Shown: one piece after another, positions 9,701-16,226 of the stretch
Layout: each line of letters begins with the position of its first letter
How positions within the stretch are numbered: the stretch's first letter is position 1
DNA from: an uncultured Prevotellaceae bacterium
Lineage (GTDB): Bacteria > Bacteroidota > Bacteroidia > Bacteroidales > Bacteroidaceae
NCBI GenBank assembly: GCA_902775475.1
Contig: CACYME010000020.1
Location: 35,729 to 99,728 of the forward strand
Reading direction: 5' to 3'
DNA length: 64,000 nt
Position numbers and translations under genes: made by a program
Notes under the pieces: model-generated
Database searches by the model: none
The model's input: only the letters and a program-made list of their open reading frames with translations
Told to the model about the DNA's origin: nothing

Positions 9701-9857
9701 TGGTGAAGGTGACGGCCAGTATCTGCCGATAGTTCAGCGGATTGCGAATCAGTAGTTTAATGTATTCTGTGGCCAGGGTAAACGTCTTTCCGCTGCCGGC
9801 ACTGGCTTTGTAGACGGTGAGGGGGATGGGGGTGGTCTTCTGGTTGATTGTATTCAT
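3720..9857 (-). CDS. Fused AddA-like helicase-nuclease and AddB-like nuclease (double-strand break end processing)
   Basis: This 2045-residue protein joins two polypeptides that are normally separate. Residues about 10-1060 form a UvrD/AddA-type subunit: Walker A A-S-A-G-S-G-K-T near residue 18, D-E-F-Q-D-T-S (Walker B), helicase motifs V-K-Q-S-I-Y-R-W-R and H-K-S-K-G-L-E-F, then a PD-(D/E)XK nuclease with V-V-D-F-K-F-G. After a linker at about 1070-1105 an AddB-like half follows: V-V-F-P-N-K-R-A-S-L-F-L-N, a helicase-like core, L-R-C-P-L-Q-F, a nuclease V-I-D-Y-K-T-G, and a C-terminal C-x2-C-x5-C that with the earlier Cys would hold a 4Fe-4S cluster. Both nuclease sites look intact. The role inferred from the family is resection of broken DNA ends for RecA. 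Start chosen at M-N-T-I-N; upstream residues are repeat-derived. It follows the DUF5686 gene by 62 bp. Confidence 0.9.
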   Translation of the reverse strand: MNTINQKTTPIPLTVYKASAGSGKTFTLATEYIKLLIRNPLNYRQILAVTFTNKATEEMKMRILSQLYGIWRELPDSKSYQEKVSEALKGELSPQQIAERAGQALHLLLHNYSYFHVETIDSFFQSVMRNLARELNLTANLRVGLNDVQMEEAAVDQLIDSLSATDLMLQWLMTYIMDNISDDRSWNVIGQIKKFGRTIFRDYYKAHSQELTALMQKKDFFSDYQEELRRMRSEAMKRMQDIGNAFFAVLEDEGLDISDLSYGNTGVASLFVKLRNGVFDESVLTSRALDCNGQPEKWCKKNHQRRDLIYHLASTSLGSLLSQAIEEQPRQWKLYKSADLTLRHLSQLRLLGNIEQKMRQLNDEQNRFLLSDTQQLLHELIDGSDTPFIFEKIGTHLEHIMIDEFQDTSTVQWQNFKILLQETMSHKGSENLIVGDVKQSIYRWRSGDWRLLAGITDEFPNAQQMVYVDTLDTNRRSAPSIVNFNNAFFIEAAKQEEVTAYGDVKQKVPDGKPCEGQVSVTLFPAADYESKTLTALTTQIEELLSEGAKASDIAILVRTNSYIPLIAKHLNEQLPDLKVVSDEAFRLDASSAVMAIVTALRHLSHPDDAIAKASLEEIHSSTPEQFFAEDAILALLQLPLYELTEQLYSLLQLDRMGNQSAYLCAFFDQVTAYAADNGSDIDGFLREWDESIGAKTIQSPETDGLRIISIHKSKGLEFHHVLVPFCDWRLEMPDVLWCTPGEAPFNRLPLAPIDFSQKGMKGTIYDSNYKEEHQQNIVDNLNLLYVAFTRASKRLYVYGKRKSTALSRSALIEKVLPEITEGLDGASLTGQEDESAPIVFTYKPQAANPKPQASSLKSQTSNPFLQESTPVKVGIETFDTKVNFKQSKKSIEFSKPDADEDEQSLQMQYIQLGSVMHSVLSSIRSTDDVDSVLQQLEQEGILYDGELTRPHLLDLLRKRLSSPRVAEWFKPGRWQLFNECTILSIDPKSGRVVEHRPDRVMADGKQTIVVDFKFGREREEYHKQVRNYMQLLSDMGHQNVTGYLWLVYSNKIIEVKPTDLTNLSAHPNPSPREGLSYQLPSVGEEPMMGSHEGFLSYVADDILSKYGNDLSRVAVVFPNKRASLFLNELLARKAGRPIWSPAYITISELFRQHSERQVADPIKLVCDLHKSFTAQTGIDETLDHFYGWGQLLLADFDDLDKQMADADRVLANLSDLHEMDDDSFLTDEQRQVLRRFFSNFSDEHNSELKQRFLRLWNRMGAIYHDFNQRLAEQGLAYEGSLYKEVVTAPGINFAYDNYIFVGFNVLLQVEQRLFTLLRREGKARFYWDFDRYYMKDNETGHFISQYQADFPNELDIDDEHIYNNFAQPKHISIVSASTENIQARYAAQWLKGHEATSSTAVVLCNEGLLPAITHCLPDNVDNVNITTGYPLSLSPVASLVNQLVTLRRDGYDHQREHFRLRQVSALLRHPYLMSASPQVSALLKQLREEKNYFPTRQQLQVDELTTQLFRPFAPQHQNGELLSWLCDVLQLVATSFSTLHSALNAQHSTLNIQEDVLLQECIFRAWMLLNRLQNLAESGDLITDSITLGRLINQLMQTTTVPFHGEPAEGLQVMGLLETRNLDFRHLLILSASEGNMPRGASDTSFIPYSLRKAYGLTTPDHQVAIYSYYFHRLLQRADDVTIVYNNSTADGQKGEMSRFLLQLMVECPHRINYLTLQGGQDSQKRQPQAVENRAQLPELLTPTAINRYLRCPLQFHYYYVEKLREPDETDDDTIDNRIFGNIFHEASRIIYTRLMNQSHQILARDIDHLLKTKADIERAVDEAFRTELFQIRDDRPNFHPRLNGLQLINRQVIIHYLRQLLTIDRQLAPFTILDLEGLVSMELPLSGAKGPQKATIGGRIDRLDMITDRDGRQHIRVIDYKTGAHRLKPLADVEAIFAQESLKNHSDYYLQTMLYSIIVAREHPQTPVSPALLFIQHAQGDDYDPILQLGKQQPISDVSELAPLFMQLLSETIERMFDPDTPLEPTTDQQRCVNCPYRQLCFGQ
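5204..5245. repeat. Heptameric tandem repeat inside the AddAB fusion coding sequence
   Basis: Five 7-bp units of the form YGYTGAG and a degenerate sixth run in tandem for 42 bp, an exact multiple of three. On the coding strand they read as Ser-Ala-Leu-Asn-Ala-Gln-His-Ser-Thr-Leu-Asn, in the AddB half. The same kind of repeat occurs between genes at 13204-13238. Confidence 0.8.
6590..6675. repeat. Intergenic-type palindromic repeat translated at the AddA-AddB junction
   Basis: The stretch contains CCCCTCCCTTGGGGAAGGG with local inverted symmetry and G/C-rich runs, unlike the surrounding coding DNA. It encodes the Pro/Ser/Gly-rich linker (H-P-N-P-S-P-R-E-G...) joining the two halves of the fusion. 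Confidence 0.65.
7273..7314. repeat. Heptameric tandem repeat inside the AddAB fusion coding sequence
   Basis: Six 7-bp units of the form YTTGAGG/TTTGAGA run for exactly 42 bp. On the coding strand they give a Lys/Pro/Gln/Ala/Ser-rich linker (A-N-P-K-P-Q-A-S-S-L-K-S-Q-T-S-N-P) within the AddA half, before the nuclease domain. Confidence 0.8.
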
Positions 9858-9876
9858 CGTTTTTGTTCTTGTCCTA

Positions 9877-9900
9877 TGAGAAATGGAAAATGAGAAATGG
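9877..9900. repeat. Repeat of TGAGAAATGG type before the AddAB fusion start
   Basis: Two near copies of ATGAGAAATGG in tandem lie in the 62-bp gap. They match the GAGAAAT-type repeats at both ends of the DUF5686 gene's leader region. Confidence 0.6.
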
Positions 9901-9919
9901 ATAGACACAAGGCATGGAG

Positions 9920-12049
9920 TTACCATCTTCTGAAAAGTTCGAAGGTGAATTTGGCGCCGCACTCCTGGAACTGGGTGCTCAGGAAGCTGGCGAAGGCTCC
10001 CACAGAGAAGTAGCGGCAGGTGAAGCCGTAGCCCAGCTCGCTATAGAGGCGTGTGTGGGCGATGGCAAGCGAGCTGAGGTAGACGCGCTCAGACTCCACG
10101 TAGCGCCCCACCAGGGGCACGAAACAGGCAGCGAGCAAGGGCGACTCGAACGAGATGTTTCCCCTCAGGTAGTAGTTGCTCTGGTTGTAGAGGCGTGAGC
10201 TCAGCAGCTGGAAATTGCCCGACCAGTCGTCGTCCCAGCCTTCGGGCAGGTTCTCGTCGCGGAAGTTCGAGTAGTCCATGAAGAAGTTCTTGTCGCGCTT
10301 GGTGTAGAAGCCTGCTCCCACGCGCATGTTCAGCGTCTGCAGCCGTTGCATGCGGTGCTTCAGCGAGGCATCCATTTCCCAGCGCTCGTAGGTCAGGTCG
10401 TTCTTCTTGTCCTTCAGTCCGCGCTCGTAGTCGATGGTCAGCAGGGGACCTTTTCGCCAGGGGCGCGTCTTCACCGAGAGCATGGGGGCCAGGCTGCGGT
10501 ATTTGTCGGGCATGCCCAGGGCTGCCATCTGGCGGTGGTTCACGGCCTTGCGCTGGTGGAACACCAGACCGGCCTCCACGGCCAGGCGGTTGTTCAGCGG
10601 CAGCACGTTGAGCACGCGCAGGTTCAGGTCGTCGAACTGGTCAAGCCACATCTCGTCGAATTCGGGCAAGTCGCCCTGCAGGCGTTTCAGCTCGTCGATG
10701 ACGGTGGAGTTGTAGATGCGGTTGCCGTTGGCCCATGCCACTTCGGCATAGGCATCGCGGTCGCGGTAGGAGTAGTCGAGGCGGATGGGCAGGTTGAAGT
10801 AGAAGCGGCGCTGCTTGAAGTTGTAGCCCAGGCGGGTATTCATGCCTATCGACATGTTGTCGGTCAGGTTCAGTTTGGCACCCAGCTTGATGCGGTAGCT
10901 CAAGCCCTTGCGGTGGCTGTAGCTGATGTATTGTGGGTTGAGGATGGGCGACAGTCTGACGAAGCCTGCCTCGGAGCTGGCGCGGAGGCTGCGGATGAGG
11001 CTCTCGCCCACCATGTCCCAGCCAATCTCCTTCCAGTAATTGTGCTTGCGCTTCTTGGGCTGTTGCTGCAGGGAGGTGTCAATGGCTATGGTGTCGGGCT
11101 GCTGACGTCTGGCGCGGATGGAGTCGCGGTAGTGGTAGATGGCCTGCTCGGCTGGTGAGAGGCTGTAGGGGCGCACGGAGTCTATCAGGTGGCGGTCGCC
11201 CTTGATGCTGACGGAGTCGGGCAGGGTGATGGGGCAGTCGAAGGCAGCCTCGAAGGCCGAGGAGATGTGGTTGCCCAGGAACTTGAAGTTCACCCGCGTC
11301 TGGCACAGCTTGGGCAGTAGGGCCCGTACGCCGTCGTCGCCCTGCATGGTCATGGTCTTGAAGTGCAGCATGTCGAATTCGCCGTTCATCTCGGCGTCGA
11401 TGATGCGCCCACTGGCGGCGTCGATGGTGGCCACGCCGCTCACCAGCTGGGTGTTGCTCACATAGCGTGGACGGAAGTAGATGCGTGCCCGGTGGCTGTC
11501 GATGCGGCTGCTGGAGTAGCGGTAGAAGACGCGGTTGGGCCGGAAGAAGGGCGAGAGGATGTGGTCGCCGTAGAGCGTCTCGCTGTAGAGGCGTGGCGTG
11601 ACGAACTCGAGCAGCGTAGGCATGGTGCGCCGGTTGTGGGGGATGGTGGTATAGTACACCTGCCGCAGGTTGTCGTAGTCGCCGTTCTCCTTAAAGGTGA
11701 GCTTGCTGTACTGCTCGCTGACGAACGAGCGCTGCCCCCTGGCGATGGCATACATCGACGGGACGACCCAGAGCGTGAAGTTGCGGCGGTGGGTCTGGTA
11801 GAGGTGCTTCACGTAGACGTTCGACTGCATGCCGCTGATGTTGTTGTCCTGCTGCTGGGCGTAGCTGAACATGTGGCTGAGCAGCGTGTCGGTCGTCTCC
11901 GTCTGTGCCGCTGAGGGCAGGAAGGAAAGGGAGAGAAGGCACAAAAGAAATGAGAAATGAGGGATGAGAAATGAGAAATGGTCACCTTTGCCCCGGACTT
12001 GGTGCCCGTGGCAACGCTGGCCTGAACCTATCAATTTCTCATTTCTCAT
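9920..12049 (-). CDS. DUF5686 family outer-membrane protein
   Basis: The 709-residue product matches the DUF5686 family of Bacteroidetes. It has an N-terminal hydrophobic signal ending S-A-A-Q near residue 49 and a conserved segment (Y-Y-T-T-I-P, then L-E-F-V-T-P-R-L-Y-S-E-T-L-Y-G-D and S-P-F-F-R-P-N-R-V-F-Y-R-Y). The C-terminal half alternates aromatic and polar residues like a beta barrel and ends in R-R-W. Function is unknown; an outer-membrane location is inferred. The start is uncertain: the only ATG lies 14 bp after the upstream gene's stop, but residues 1-35 are largely encoded by GAGAAAT-type repeats and a spacer. A TTG start just before L-C-L-L would give a very short signal. It lies between the nucleotidyltransferase-like gene and the AddAB fusion, same strand. 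Confidence 0.8.
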   Translation of the reverse strand: MRNEKLIGSGQRCHGHQVRGKGDHFSFLIPHFSFLLCLLSLSFLPSAAQTETTDTLLSHMFSYAQQQDNNISGMQSNVYVKHLYQTHRRNFTLWVVPSMYAIARGQRSFVSEQYSKLTFKENGDYDNLRQVYYTTIPHNRRTMPTLLEFVTPRLYSETLYGDHILSPFFRPNRVFYRYSSSRIDSHRARIYFRPRYVSNTQLVSGVATIDAASGRIIDAEMNGEFDMLHFKTMTMQGDDGVRALLPKLCQTRVNFKFLGNHISSAFEAAFDCPITLPDSVSIKGDRHLIDSVRPYSLSPAEQAIYHYRDSIRARRQQPDTIAIDTSLQQQPKKRKHNYWKEIGWDMVGESLIRSLRASSEAGFVRLSPILNPQYISYSHRKGLSYRIKLGAKLNLTDNMSIGMNTRLGYNFKQRRFYFNLPIRLDYSYRDRDAYAEVAWANGNRIYNSTVIDELKRLQGDLPEFDEMWLDQFDDLNLRVLNVLPLNNRLAVEAGLVFHQRKAVNHRQMAALGMPDKYRSLAPMLSVKTRPWRKGPLLTIDYERGLKDKKNDLTYERWEMDASLKHRMQRLQTLNMRVGAGFYTKRDKNFFMDYSNFRDENLPEGWDDDWSGNFQLLSSRLYNQSNYYLRGNISFESPLLAACFVPLVGRYVESERVYLSSLAIAHTRLYSELGYGFTCRYFSVGAFASFLSTQFQECGAKFTFELFRRW

Positions 12050-12063
12050 TTCTCACTCCTCAT
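11946..12063. repeat. Inverted pair of GAGAAAT heptamer arrays
   Basis: AAATGAGAAATGAGGGATG-type units at 11946-11980 and TTTCTCATTTCTCATTTCTC-type units at 12033-12063 face each other in opposite orientation around a 52-bp spacer. The left array is translated as H-F-S-F-L-I-P-H-F-S-F-L in the predicted signal peptide of the DUF5686 protein. Confidence 0.75.
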
Positions 12064-13080
12064 TTATTCTTCTACGTTTTCCAGCGAATGCGTGATGTTG
12101 GCCACCATGCTTGAGAGGCTTTCACCCGGACTGAAGCGGATGTAGCGGCTGGGCGACTGCACGTGCAGCAGTTCGTTGGCCAGCCGGTCAGACTCGTCGT
12201 CGGCGGGCTGCATGAAGGGCACCTCGTCGGCCGTGAAGCCGAGCAGACTGGTGAGCACCGTGCCAGCCAGCTGAGCCATGCGAGTGAAGTGCAGGCGCTC
12301 CATCCACGTCTGCAGCTTCACGAAGTCCACGCGGTCGCCCTGCTGGCGCAGCTGCTGCCCCAGGTCGATGAGTTGCCACAGGGGCAGTCCCTCGCGGAGC
12401 GTCGTCTTGAAGATGCCGAGCAGGCTGATGAGCATGGTCAGCGTGGGTGCCACGGTCTCTATGCGCTGGTGGGCTATGTTGACGTGGCTCGTTCCGCCCT
12501 CCAGCCATTCCTTCTCCATGATGCCGTGCAGCGTCATGTTGTTCAGCTTGTTGCTCAGCGTCATCATGCGGTGGCAATGCTCCACGCCGATGCTCTGCCA
12601 GCGGTAGTGTAGCGTGTGCTTATTAGGGCTGTCGGCGTCGGTGCCGTTGGCCCTGGCCCAGTCGTCGGCCTTCCGGCCCTGTGTGGCGAAGGGGAAGAAG
12701 ATGTTCACCATGCCCGTGCGGCGATGGCTGGGGGTGGGGTAGAGGCAGCTGCTGGTCCACGGCTCCAGCAGGATGGGGCGCAGCTGCTGCTCGCCGAGCA
12801 GTGCCAGCAGGGCGGCCACGTCGGCGCTGGCCTGCTGGTAGCGTCGTTCGGCCTTCCGGGTGTCCTGTTCCCATTGCTGCTGCTGTTCGTCGGTCAGCCT
12901 CATGAAGAACTGGCCGCGGCAGGCCACGATGCCGTCGTGGAGCAGGGGCACCAGGCCGAGGCGCTGGGCGTGGAGCAGCACCTGCTGCCATTTCCAGGCC
13001 GACATGGGTTCTATCTGCTCTTCCTGTCCGTAGGCTCCGGCTCGCAGCAGTCGGAAGAAGTTTCGTTCGATGATGGGCAT
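12064..13080 (-). CDS. Nucleotidyltransferase-like protein, probably catalytically degenerate
   Basis: This 338-residue protein resembles the uncharacterised nucleotidyltransferase family often called NTP_transf_5. Helical N- and C-terminal parts flank a central segment near residues 100-130. There the family usually shows K-G-x-x-L-x-x-x-Y-P-x-P-x-x-R-x-x-x-D-I-D. Here the corresponding text is P-W-T-S-S-C-L-Y-P-T-P-S-H-R-R followed by G-M-V-N-I, so the acidic pair that binds metal is missing. Activity is therefore doubtful. In other Bacteroidetes such genes are found near polysaccharide or serine-kinase loci, which are absent here. It is the first of three same-strand genes (14 bp to DUF5686). 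The family assignment comes from pattern memory and is moderate. The 5' side is bordered by a long heptamer array. Confidence 0.6.
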   Translation of the reverse strand: MPIIERNFFRLLRAGAYGQEEQIEPMSAWKWQQVLLHAQRLGLVPLLHDGIVACRGQFFMRLTDEQQQQWEQDTRKAERRYQQASADVAALLALLGEQQLRPILLEPWTSSCLYPTPSHRRTGMVNIFFPFATQGRKADDWARANGTDADSPNKHTLHYRWQSIGVEHCHRMMTLSNKLNNMTLHGIMEKEWLEGGTSHVNIAHQRIETVAPTLTMLISLLGIFKTTLREGLPLWQLIDLGQQLRQQGDRVDFVKLQTWMERLHFTRMAQLAGTVLTSLLGFTADEVPFMQPADDESDRLANELLHVQSPSRYIRFSPGESLSSMVANITHSLENVEE

Positions 13081-13188
13081 GAGTGAGGAGTGATGAGTGA
13101 TAAGTGATGAGTGATAAGTGATGAGTGATGAGTGATAAGTGATGAGTGATGAGTGATAAGTGATAAGTGATGAGTGATGAGTGATGAG
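13081..13188. repeat. Heptameric AGTGATR tandem array
   Basis: About fourteen 7-bp units alternate between AGTGATG and AGTGATA over roughly 105 bp, directly upstream of the nucleotidyltransferase-like start codon. The longest array of this kind in the window; a shorter one with the same unit is at 55010-55044. Confidence 0.9.
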
Positions 13189-13203
13189 GCTCGGAGGTAA
13201 AGT

Positions 13204-13238
13204 CTCTCAACTCTTAACTCTTAACTCTCAACACTCAA
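13204..13238. repeat. Heptameric CTCTTAA-type array overlapping the antiporter stop codon
   Basis: Five 7-bp units (CTCTCAA, CTCTTAA twice, CTCTCAA, CACTCAA) cover 35 bp. The stop codon of the NhaC-type gene (13235-13237 on the minus strand) lies inside the last unit. Confidence 0.8.
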
Positions 13239-14515
13239 TTCCCTGAGTAGCGCCGTGGATAGCGCAGCAGGATGGCCAGCAGGGCGGCGATGCCGATGGC
13301 AACCGGATAGCACAGCGCCGGGAGTATCTCGATGGGGTTGATGGCTGCCAGCCCGGCTGCCATGAGCACCTGAGCGCCGTAGGGGATGAGGCCCTGGACG
13401 GTGCACGAGAAGGTGTCGAGCAGCGAGGCGCACTTGCGGGGGTCGAGGCCGTACTTCTCGCCTATCTGGTGGGCAATGCCGCCCACGGTGATGATGCTCA
13501 CCGTGTTGTTGGCCGTGCAGAGGTTGACGATGCTCACCAGCGCGGCTATCGACAGCTCGGCACCGCGCTTGCCGCTGATGTGGCGCGTCAGCAGGCGGAT
13601 GATGCAGTCGATGCCGCCGCCAGCCTTGATGGTCTCCAGCAGCCCTCCGGCCAGCATGGTGATGACGATGAGCTCGCCCATGCCCACGATGCCGTCGCCC
13701 ATCGACTGCATCCAGGCGAAGGCGTCGGCAAAGCCGCCCGTGAGCAGGCCGATGGCGCCCGTCAGCACGATGCCGAGGGTGAGCACGGCCATGACGTTCA
13801 GGCCGAAGATGGCCGTCACGAGCACCACCAGATAGGGCAGCACCTTCACCGGCTCCACGGCGGGCAGCTGGCTGGGCGAGCTGATGCCCTGGCCCATGAA
13901 GAGGTAGAGCACGAGCACGACGACGGCGGCAGGCACGACGATGAACGAGTTCACGCGGAACTTGTCGCTCAGCTTGCAGCCCTGCGTCTGCGTGGCAATG
14001 ATGGTGGTGTCGCTGATGAACGAGAGGTTGTCGCCGAAGAACGAGCCGCCCACCACCGCCGCCACGAGCACCGCCACCGAGGCACCCGTCTGGGCGGCCA
14101 CGCCGGCAGCGATGGGTGTCAGGGCGACGATGGTCCCCACGCTGGTGCCGATGCTGAGCGAGATGAAGCAGGCGGCCAGGAACAGGCCCGCAAGCATCAT
14201 CTGCCCCGGCAGCAGCGACAGCGCCAGGTTCACCGTGGCGTCGATCGACCCCATCATCTTCGCCGAGTGGGCGAAGGCGCCTGCCAGCACGAAAATCCAG
14301 ATCATGAGCATCATCTGCGGCGTGCCGGCACCGCGGCTGAACACGTCGATGCGATGCCGCAGCGGCCCCTTGCCGATGGCCACGGCATAGACCGACGCCG
14401 CCAGGAAGGCCACCGTGATGGGCACCTTGTAGAAGTCGCCGCACACTATGCTCGTCAGCAGGTACAACGTCACGAACACCAGCAGCGGCGACAGCGAAAA
14501 CAGACCGTTCTTCAT
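13235..14515 (-). CDS. NhaC-type Na+/H+ antiporter family transporter
   Basis: This 426-residue inner-membrane protein has about eleven hydrophobic segments. Family landmarks are G-S-I-D near residue 90, the S-I-G-T-S-x-G-T helix, G-G-S-F-F-G-D-N-L-S-F-I-S-D-T-T-I, and near the end I-V-N-L-C-T-A-N-N-T with a C-T-V-Q-G-L-I-P-Y-G-A-Q segment, all typical of the NhaC superfamily. Transport of Na+ against H+ is the family role, but relatives carry organic acids or amino acids, so the substrate is open. It starts 26 bp after uxaA, so an association with altronate/hexuronate use is possible. Start chosen at M-K-N-G-L-F, which begins the first membrane segment; an earlier in-frame extension overlaps uxaA and reads as its shadow. 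Confidence 0.88.
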   Translation of the reverse strand: MKNGLFSLSPLLVFVTLYLLTSIVCGDFYKVPITVAFLAASVYAVAIGKGPLRHRIDVFSRGAGTPQMMLMIWIFVLAGAFAHSAKMMGSIDATVNLALSLLPGQMMLAGLFLAACFISLSIGTSVGTIVALTPIAAGVAAQTGASVAVLVAAVVGGSFFGDNLSFISDTTIIATQTQGCKLSDKFRVNSFIVVPAAVVVLVLYLFMGQGISSPSQLPAVEPVKVLPYLVVLVTAIFGLNVMAVLTLGIVLTGAIGLLTGGFADAFAWMQSMGDGIVGMGELIVITMLAGGLLETIKAGGGIDCIIRLLTRHISGKRGAELSIAALVSIVNLCTANNTVSIITVGGIAHQIGEKYGLDPRKCASLLDTFSCTVQGLIPYGAQVLMAAGLAAINPIEILPALCYPVAIGIAALLAILLRYPRRYSGN

Positions 14516-14541
14516 TCGTTGTTTGTTAGCTCCGTGTCCAA

Positions 14542-16038
14542 TCACAGGGTGACCCCGTTCTTGAAGATGGCTATTTCGCGGTAGTCGTTCTCCTCGTTGC
14601 GGGCCAGTTCGCCGCTGGCCACGCTGAGCACCTTGTCGATGAACTCGGGCAGCAGTTCCTCCATCGTGCGGCCCTCGATGAGCTGACCCGCCGAGAAGTC
14701 CACCCACTGCGGCTTGCGCTGTGCCAGCACCGGGTTCGTGGCAATCTTCATCGTGGGCACGAAGGTGCCGAAGGGCGTGCCGCGGCCCGTGGTGAAGAGC
14801 ACCAGATGGCAGCCGCAGGCAGCCAGCGCCGTGGCCGCCACCAGGTCGTTGCCCGGGGCCGAGAGCAGGTTCAGGCCGCGAGCCTCCAGGCGGTCGCCAT
14901 ACTCCATCACGCCGCTCACCGGGGCCCTGCCGCACTTCTGCGTGCAGCCCAGCGCCTTGTCCTCCAGCGTCGAGATGCCCCCCGCCTTGTTGCCCGGCGA
15001 GGGGTTCTCGCCCACCGGCTCGCCGTGGCTGAGGAAATACTCCTTGAAGCTGTTAATCATCGACACCGTCTTCCGGAAGAGCTCAGGCGTCTCGCAGCGG
15101 TTCATCAGGATCGTCTCGGCGCCGAACATCTCGGGCACCTCGGTGAGCACGCTCGTGCCCCCCTGGGCCACCAGCCAGTCGCTCAGCTCGCCCACCAGCG
15201 GGTTGGCCGTGATGCCGCTGAAGCCGTCGCTGCCGCCGCACTTCAGGCCCACCCTCAGCTCGCTCACCGGCACCTCCTCGCGTCGGTCCTCGCGGGCCCT
15301 GGCATAGAGCTTGCGCAGCACCTCCATGCCCGCCTCCACCTCGTCGCCGTCGACGCGCTGCGTCACCAGCAGGCTGATGCGCTCGCGGTCATAGTCGCCC
15401 AGCAGCTCCATGAAGTTGTCGGGCTGGTTGTTCTCGCAGCCCAGGGCCAGCACCAGCACGGCGCCAGCGTTCGGGTGGAGCACAATGTCGCGCAGCACCT
15501 TGCGCGTGTTCTCGTGGTCGCCCGAGAGCTGCGAGCAGCCGTAGTTGTGGTGCCAGCAGCAGATGCCGTCGATGCCCTCGCAGCCCGTTTCCTGCCGCAG
15601 CTGGCGAGCCAGCCGCTCGCCGATGCCGTTCACGCAGCCCACCGTGGGCACTATCCACAACTCGTTGCGAACGCCAACCAGTCCGCTCCGGCGGCGGTAG
15701 CCCCTGAACGTGCGCCCCTCGCGGGCTATCGGCAGCCGCTCGCCCACTGGCTCGTAGGTGTACTCCAGCGTGCCCTTCAGGTTCGTCTGCAGGTTCGTCT
15801 CGTTCACCCAGTCGCCAGCCCTCATCGCATGGCGGGCATGGCCGATGGGGTAGCCATATTTAATGATGTCCTCGCCCGCCGCCACGTCTCTGATGAGCAC
15901 CTTGTGACCCGCTGGCGTGTCCTGGTTCACCACGATGTCGCGCCCGTCGAGGCTGATCACGTCGCCCCTACGCTTCGGCTGAAGGCAAACCACCACCGTG
16001 TCGGCCCCGTTGATTCTGATGAAAGTTGATTGTTCCAT
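14542..16038 (-). CDS. uxaA: Altronate dehydratase
   Basis: UxaA dehydrates D-altronate to 2-keto-3-deoxygluconate in galacturonate breakdown. The 498-residue protein has an N-terminal SAF-like domain (about 1-95, with A-G-H-K-V and I-x-K-Y-G-Y-P-I-G). The large catalytic part follows, with R-R-S-G-L-V-G-V-R-N, W-H-H-N-Y-G-C-S-Q-L, L-G-C-E-N-N-Q, L-K-C-G-G-S-D-G-F-S-G-I-T-A-N-P and F-T-T-G-R-G-T-P-F-G motifs; His and Cys in these suit metal binding. Length is usual. The start M-E-Q-S-T-F is preferred because the upstream in-frame stretch is Phe/Lys-rich noncoding DNA that contains the promoter. The NhaC-type gene follows by 26 bp; uxaC lies 1.7 kb upstream on the same strand, but no altronate oxidoreductase (uxaB) is in the window. 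Confidence 0.93.
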   Translation of the reverse strand: MEQSTFIRINGADTVVVCLQPKRRGDVISLDGRDIVVNQDTPAGHKVLIRDVAAGEDIIKYGYPIGHARHAMRAGDWVNETNLQTNLKGTLEYTYEPVGERLPIAREGRTFRGYRRRSGLVGVRNELWIVPTVGCVNGIGERLARQLRQETGCEGIDGICCWHHNYGCSQLSGDHENTRKVLRDIVLHPNAGAVLVLALGCENNQPDNFMELLGDYDRERISLLVTQRVDGDEVEAGMEVLRKLYARAREDRREEVPVSELRVGLKCGGSDGFSGITANPLVGELSDWLVAQGGTSVLTEVPEMFGAETILMNRCETPELFRKTVSMINSFKEYFLSHGEPVGENPSPGNKAGGISTLEDKALGCTQKCGRAPVSGVMEYGDRLEARGLNLLSAPGNDLVAATALAACGCHLVLFTTGRGTPFGTFVPTMKIATNPVLAQRKPQWVDFSAGQLIEGRTMEELLPEFIDKVLSVASGELARNEENDYREIAIFKNGVTL

Positions 16039-16083
16039 GATTCTCTTTTTGTCTGTTTTTTTATATAGTTGTTTATTAACATG

Positions 16084-16091
16084 CAAAGTTA
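16084..16091 (-). promoter_or_regulatory. Promoter -7 element of uxaA
   Basis: The minus strand reads TAACTTTG, a Bacteroidetes -7 match, about 46 nt before the uxaA start codon. A clear -33 element is not visible. Confidence 0.5.
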
Positions 16092-16140
16092 CGAAAAAAT
16101 CGGCGAATAGGCGAAAGAAAAAGGGTGAGAATTGGGGACT

Positions 16141-16163
16141 ATAGGAGTTAAAAGGAGTTAAAG
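16141..16163. repeat. GGAGTTAAA nonamer repeat
   Basis: Two or three copies of a 9-bp GGAGTTAAA-like unit lie upstream of uxaA. The same unit is found at 23039-23077 upstream of trpB2. Confidence 0.65.
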
Positions 16164-16226
16164 GAGCGGGCTTAGCAGCACGTCGGCCAGGTCGAATATG
16201 TACTGGGCCTGCGTATTGGCAGATCC

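Noticed and set aside
12623-13210. Minus-strand frame with repeated S-L-I-T-H-H-L
   Set aside because: Its N-terminus is only the translated AGTGATR heptamer array and the rest is out of frame with the recognisable nucleotidyltransferase-like gene.
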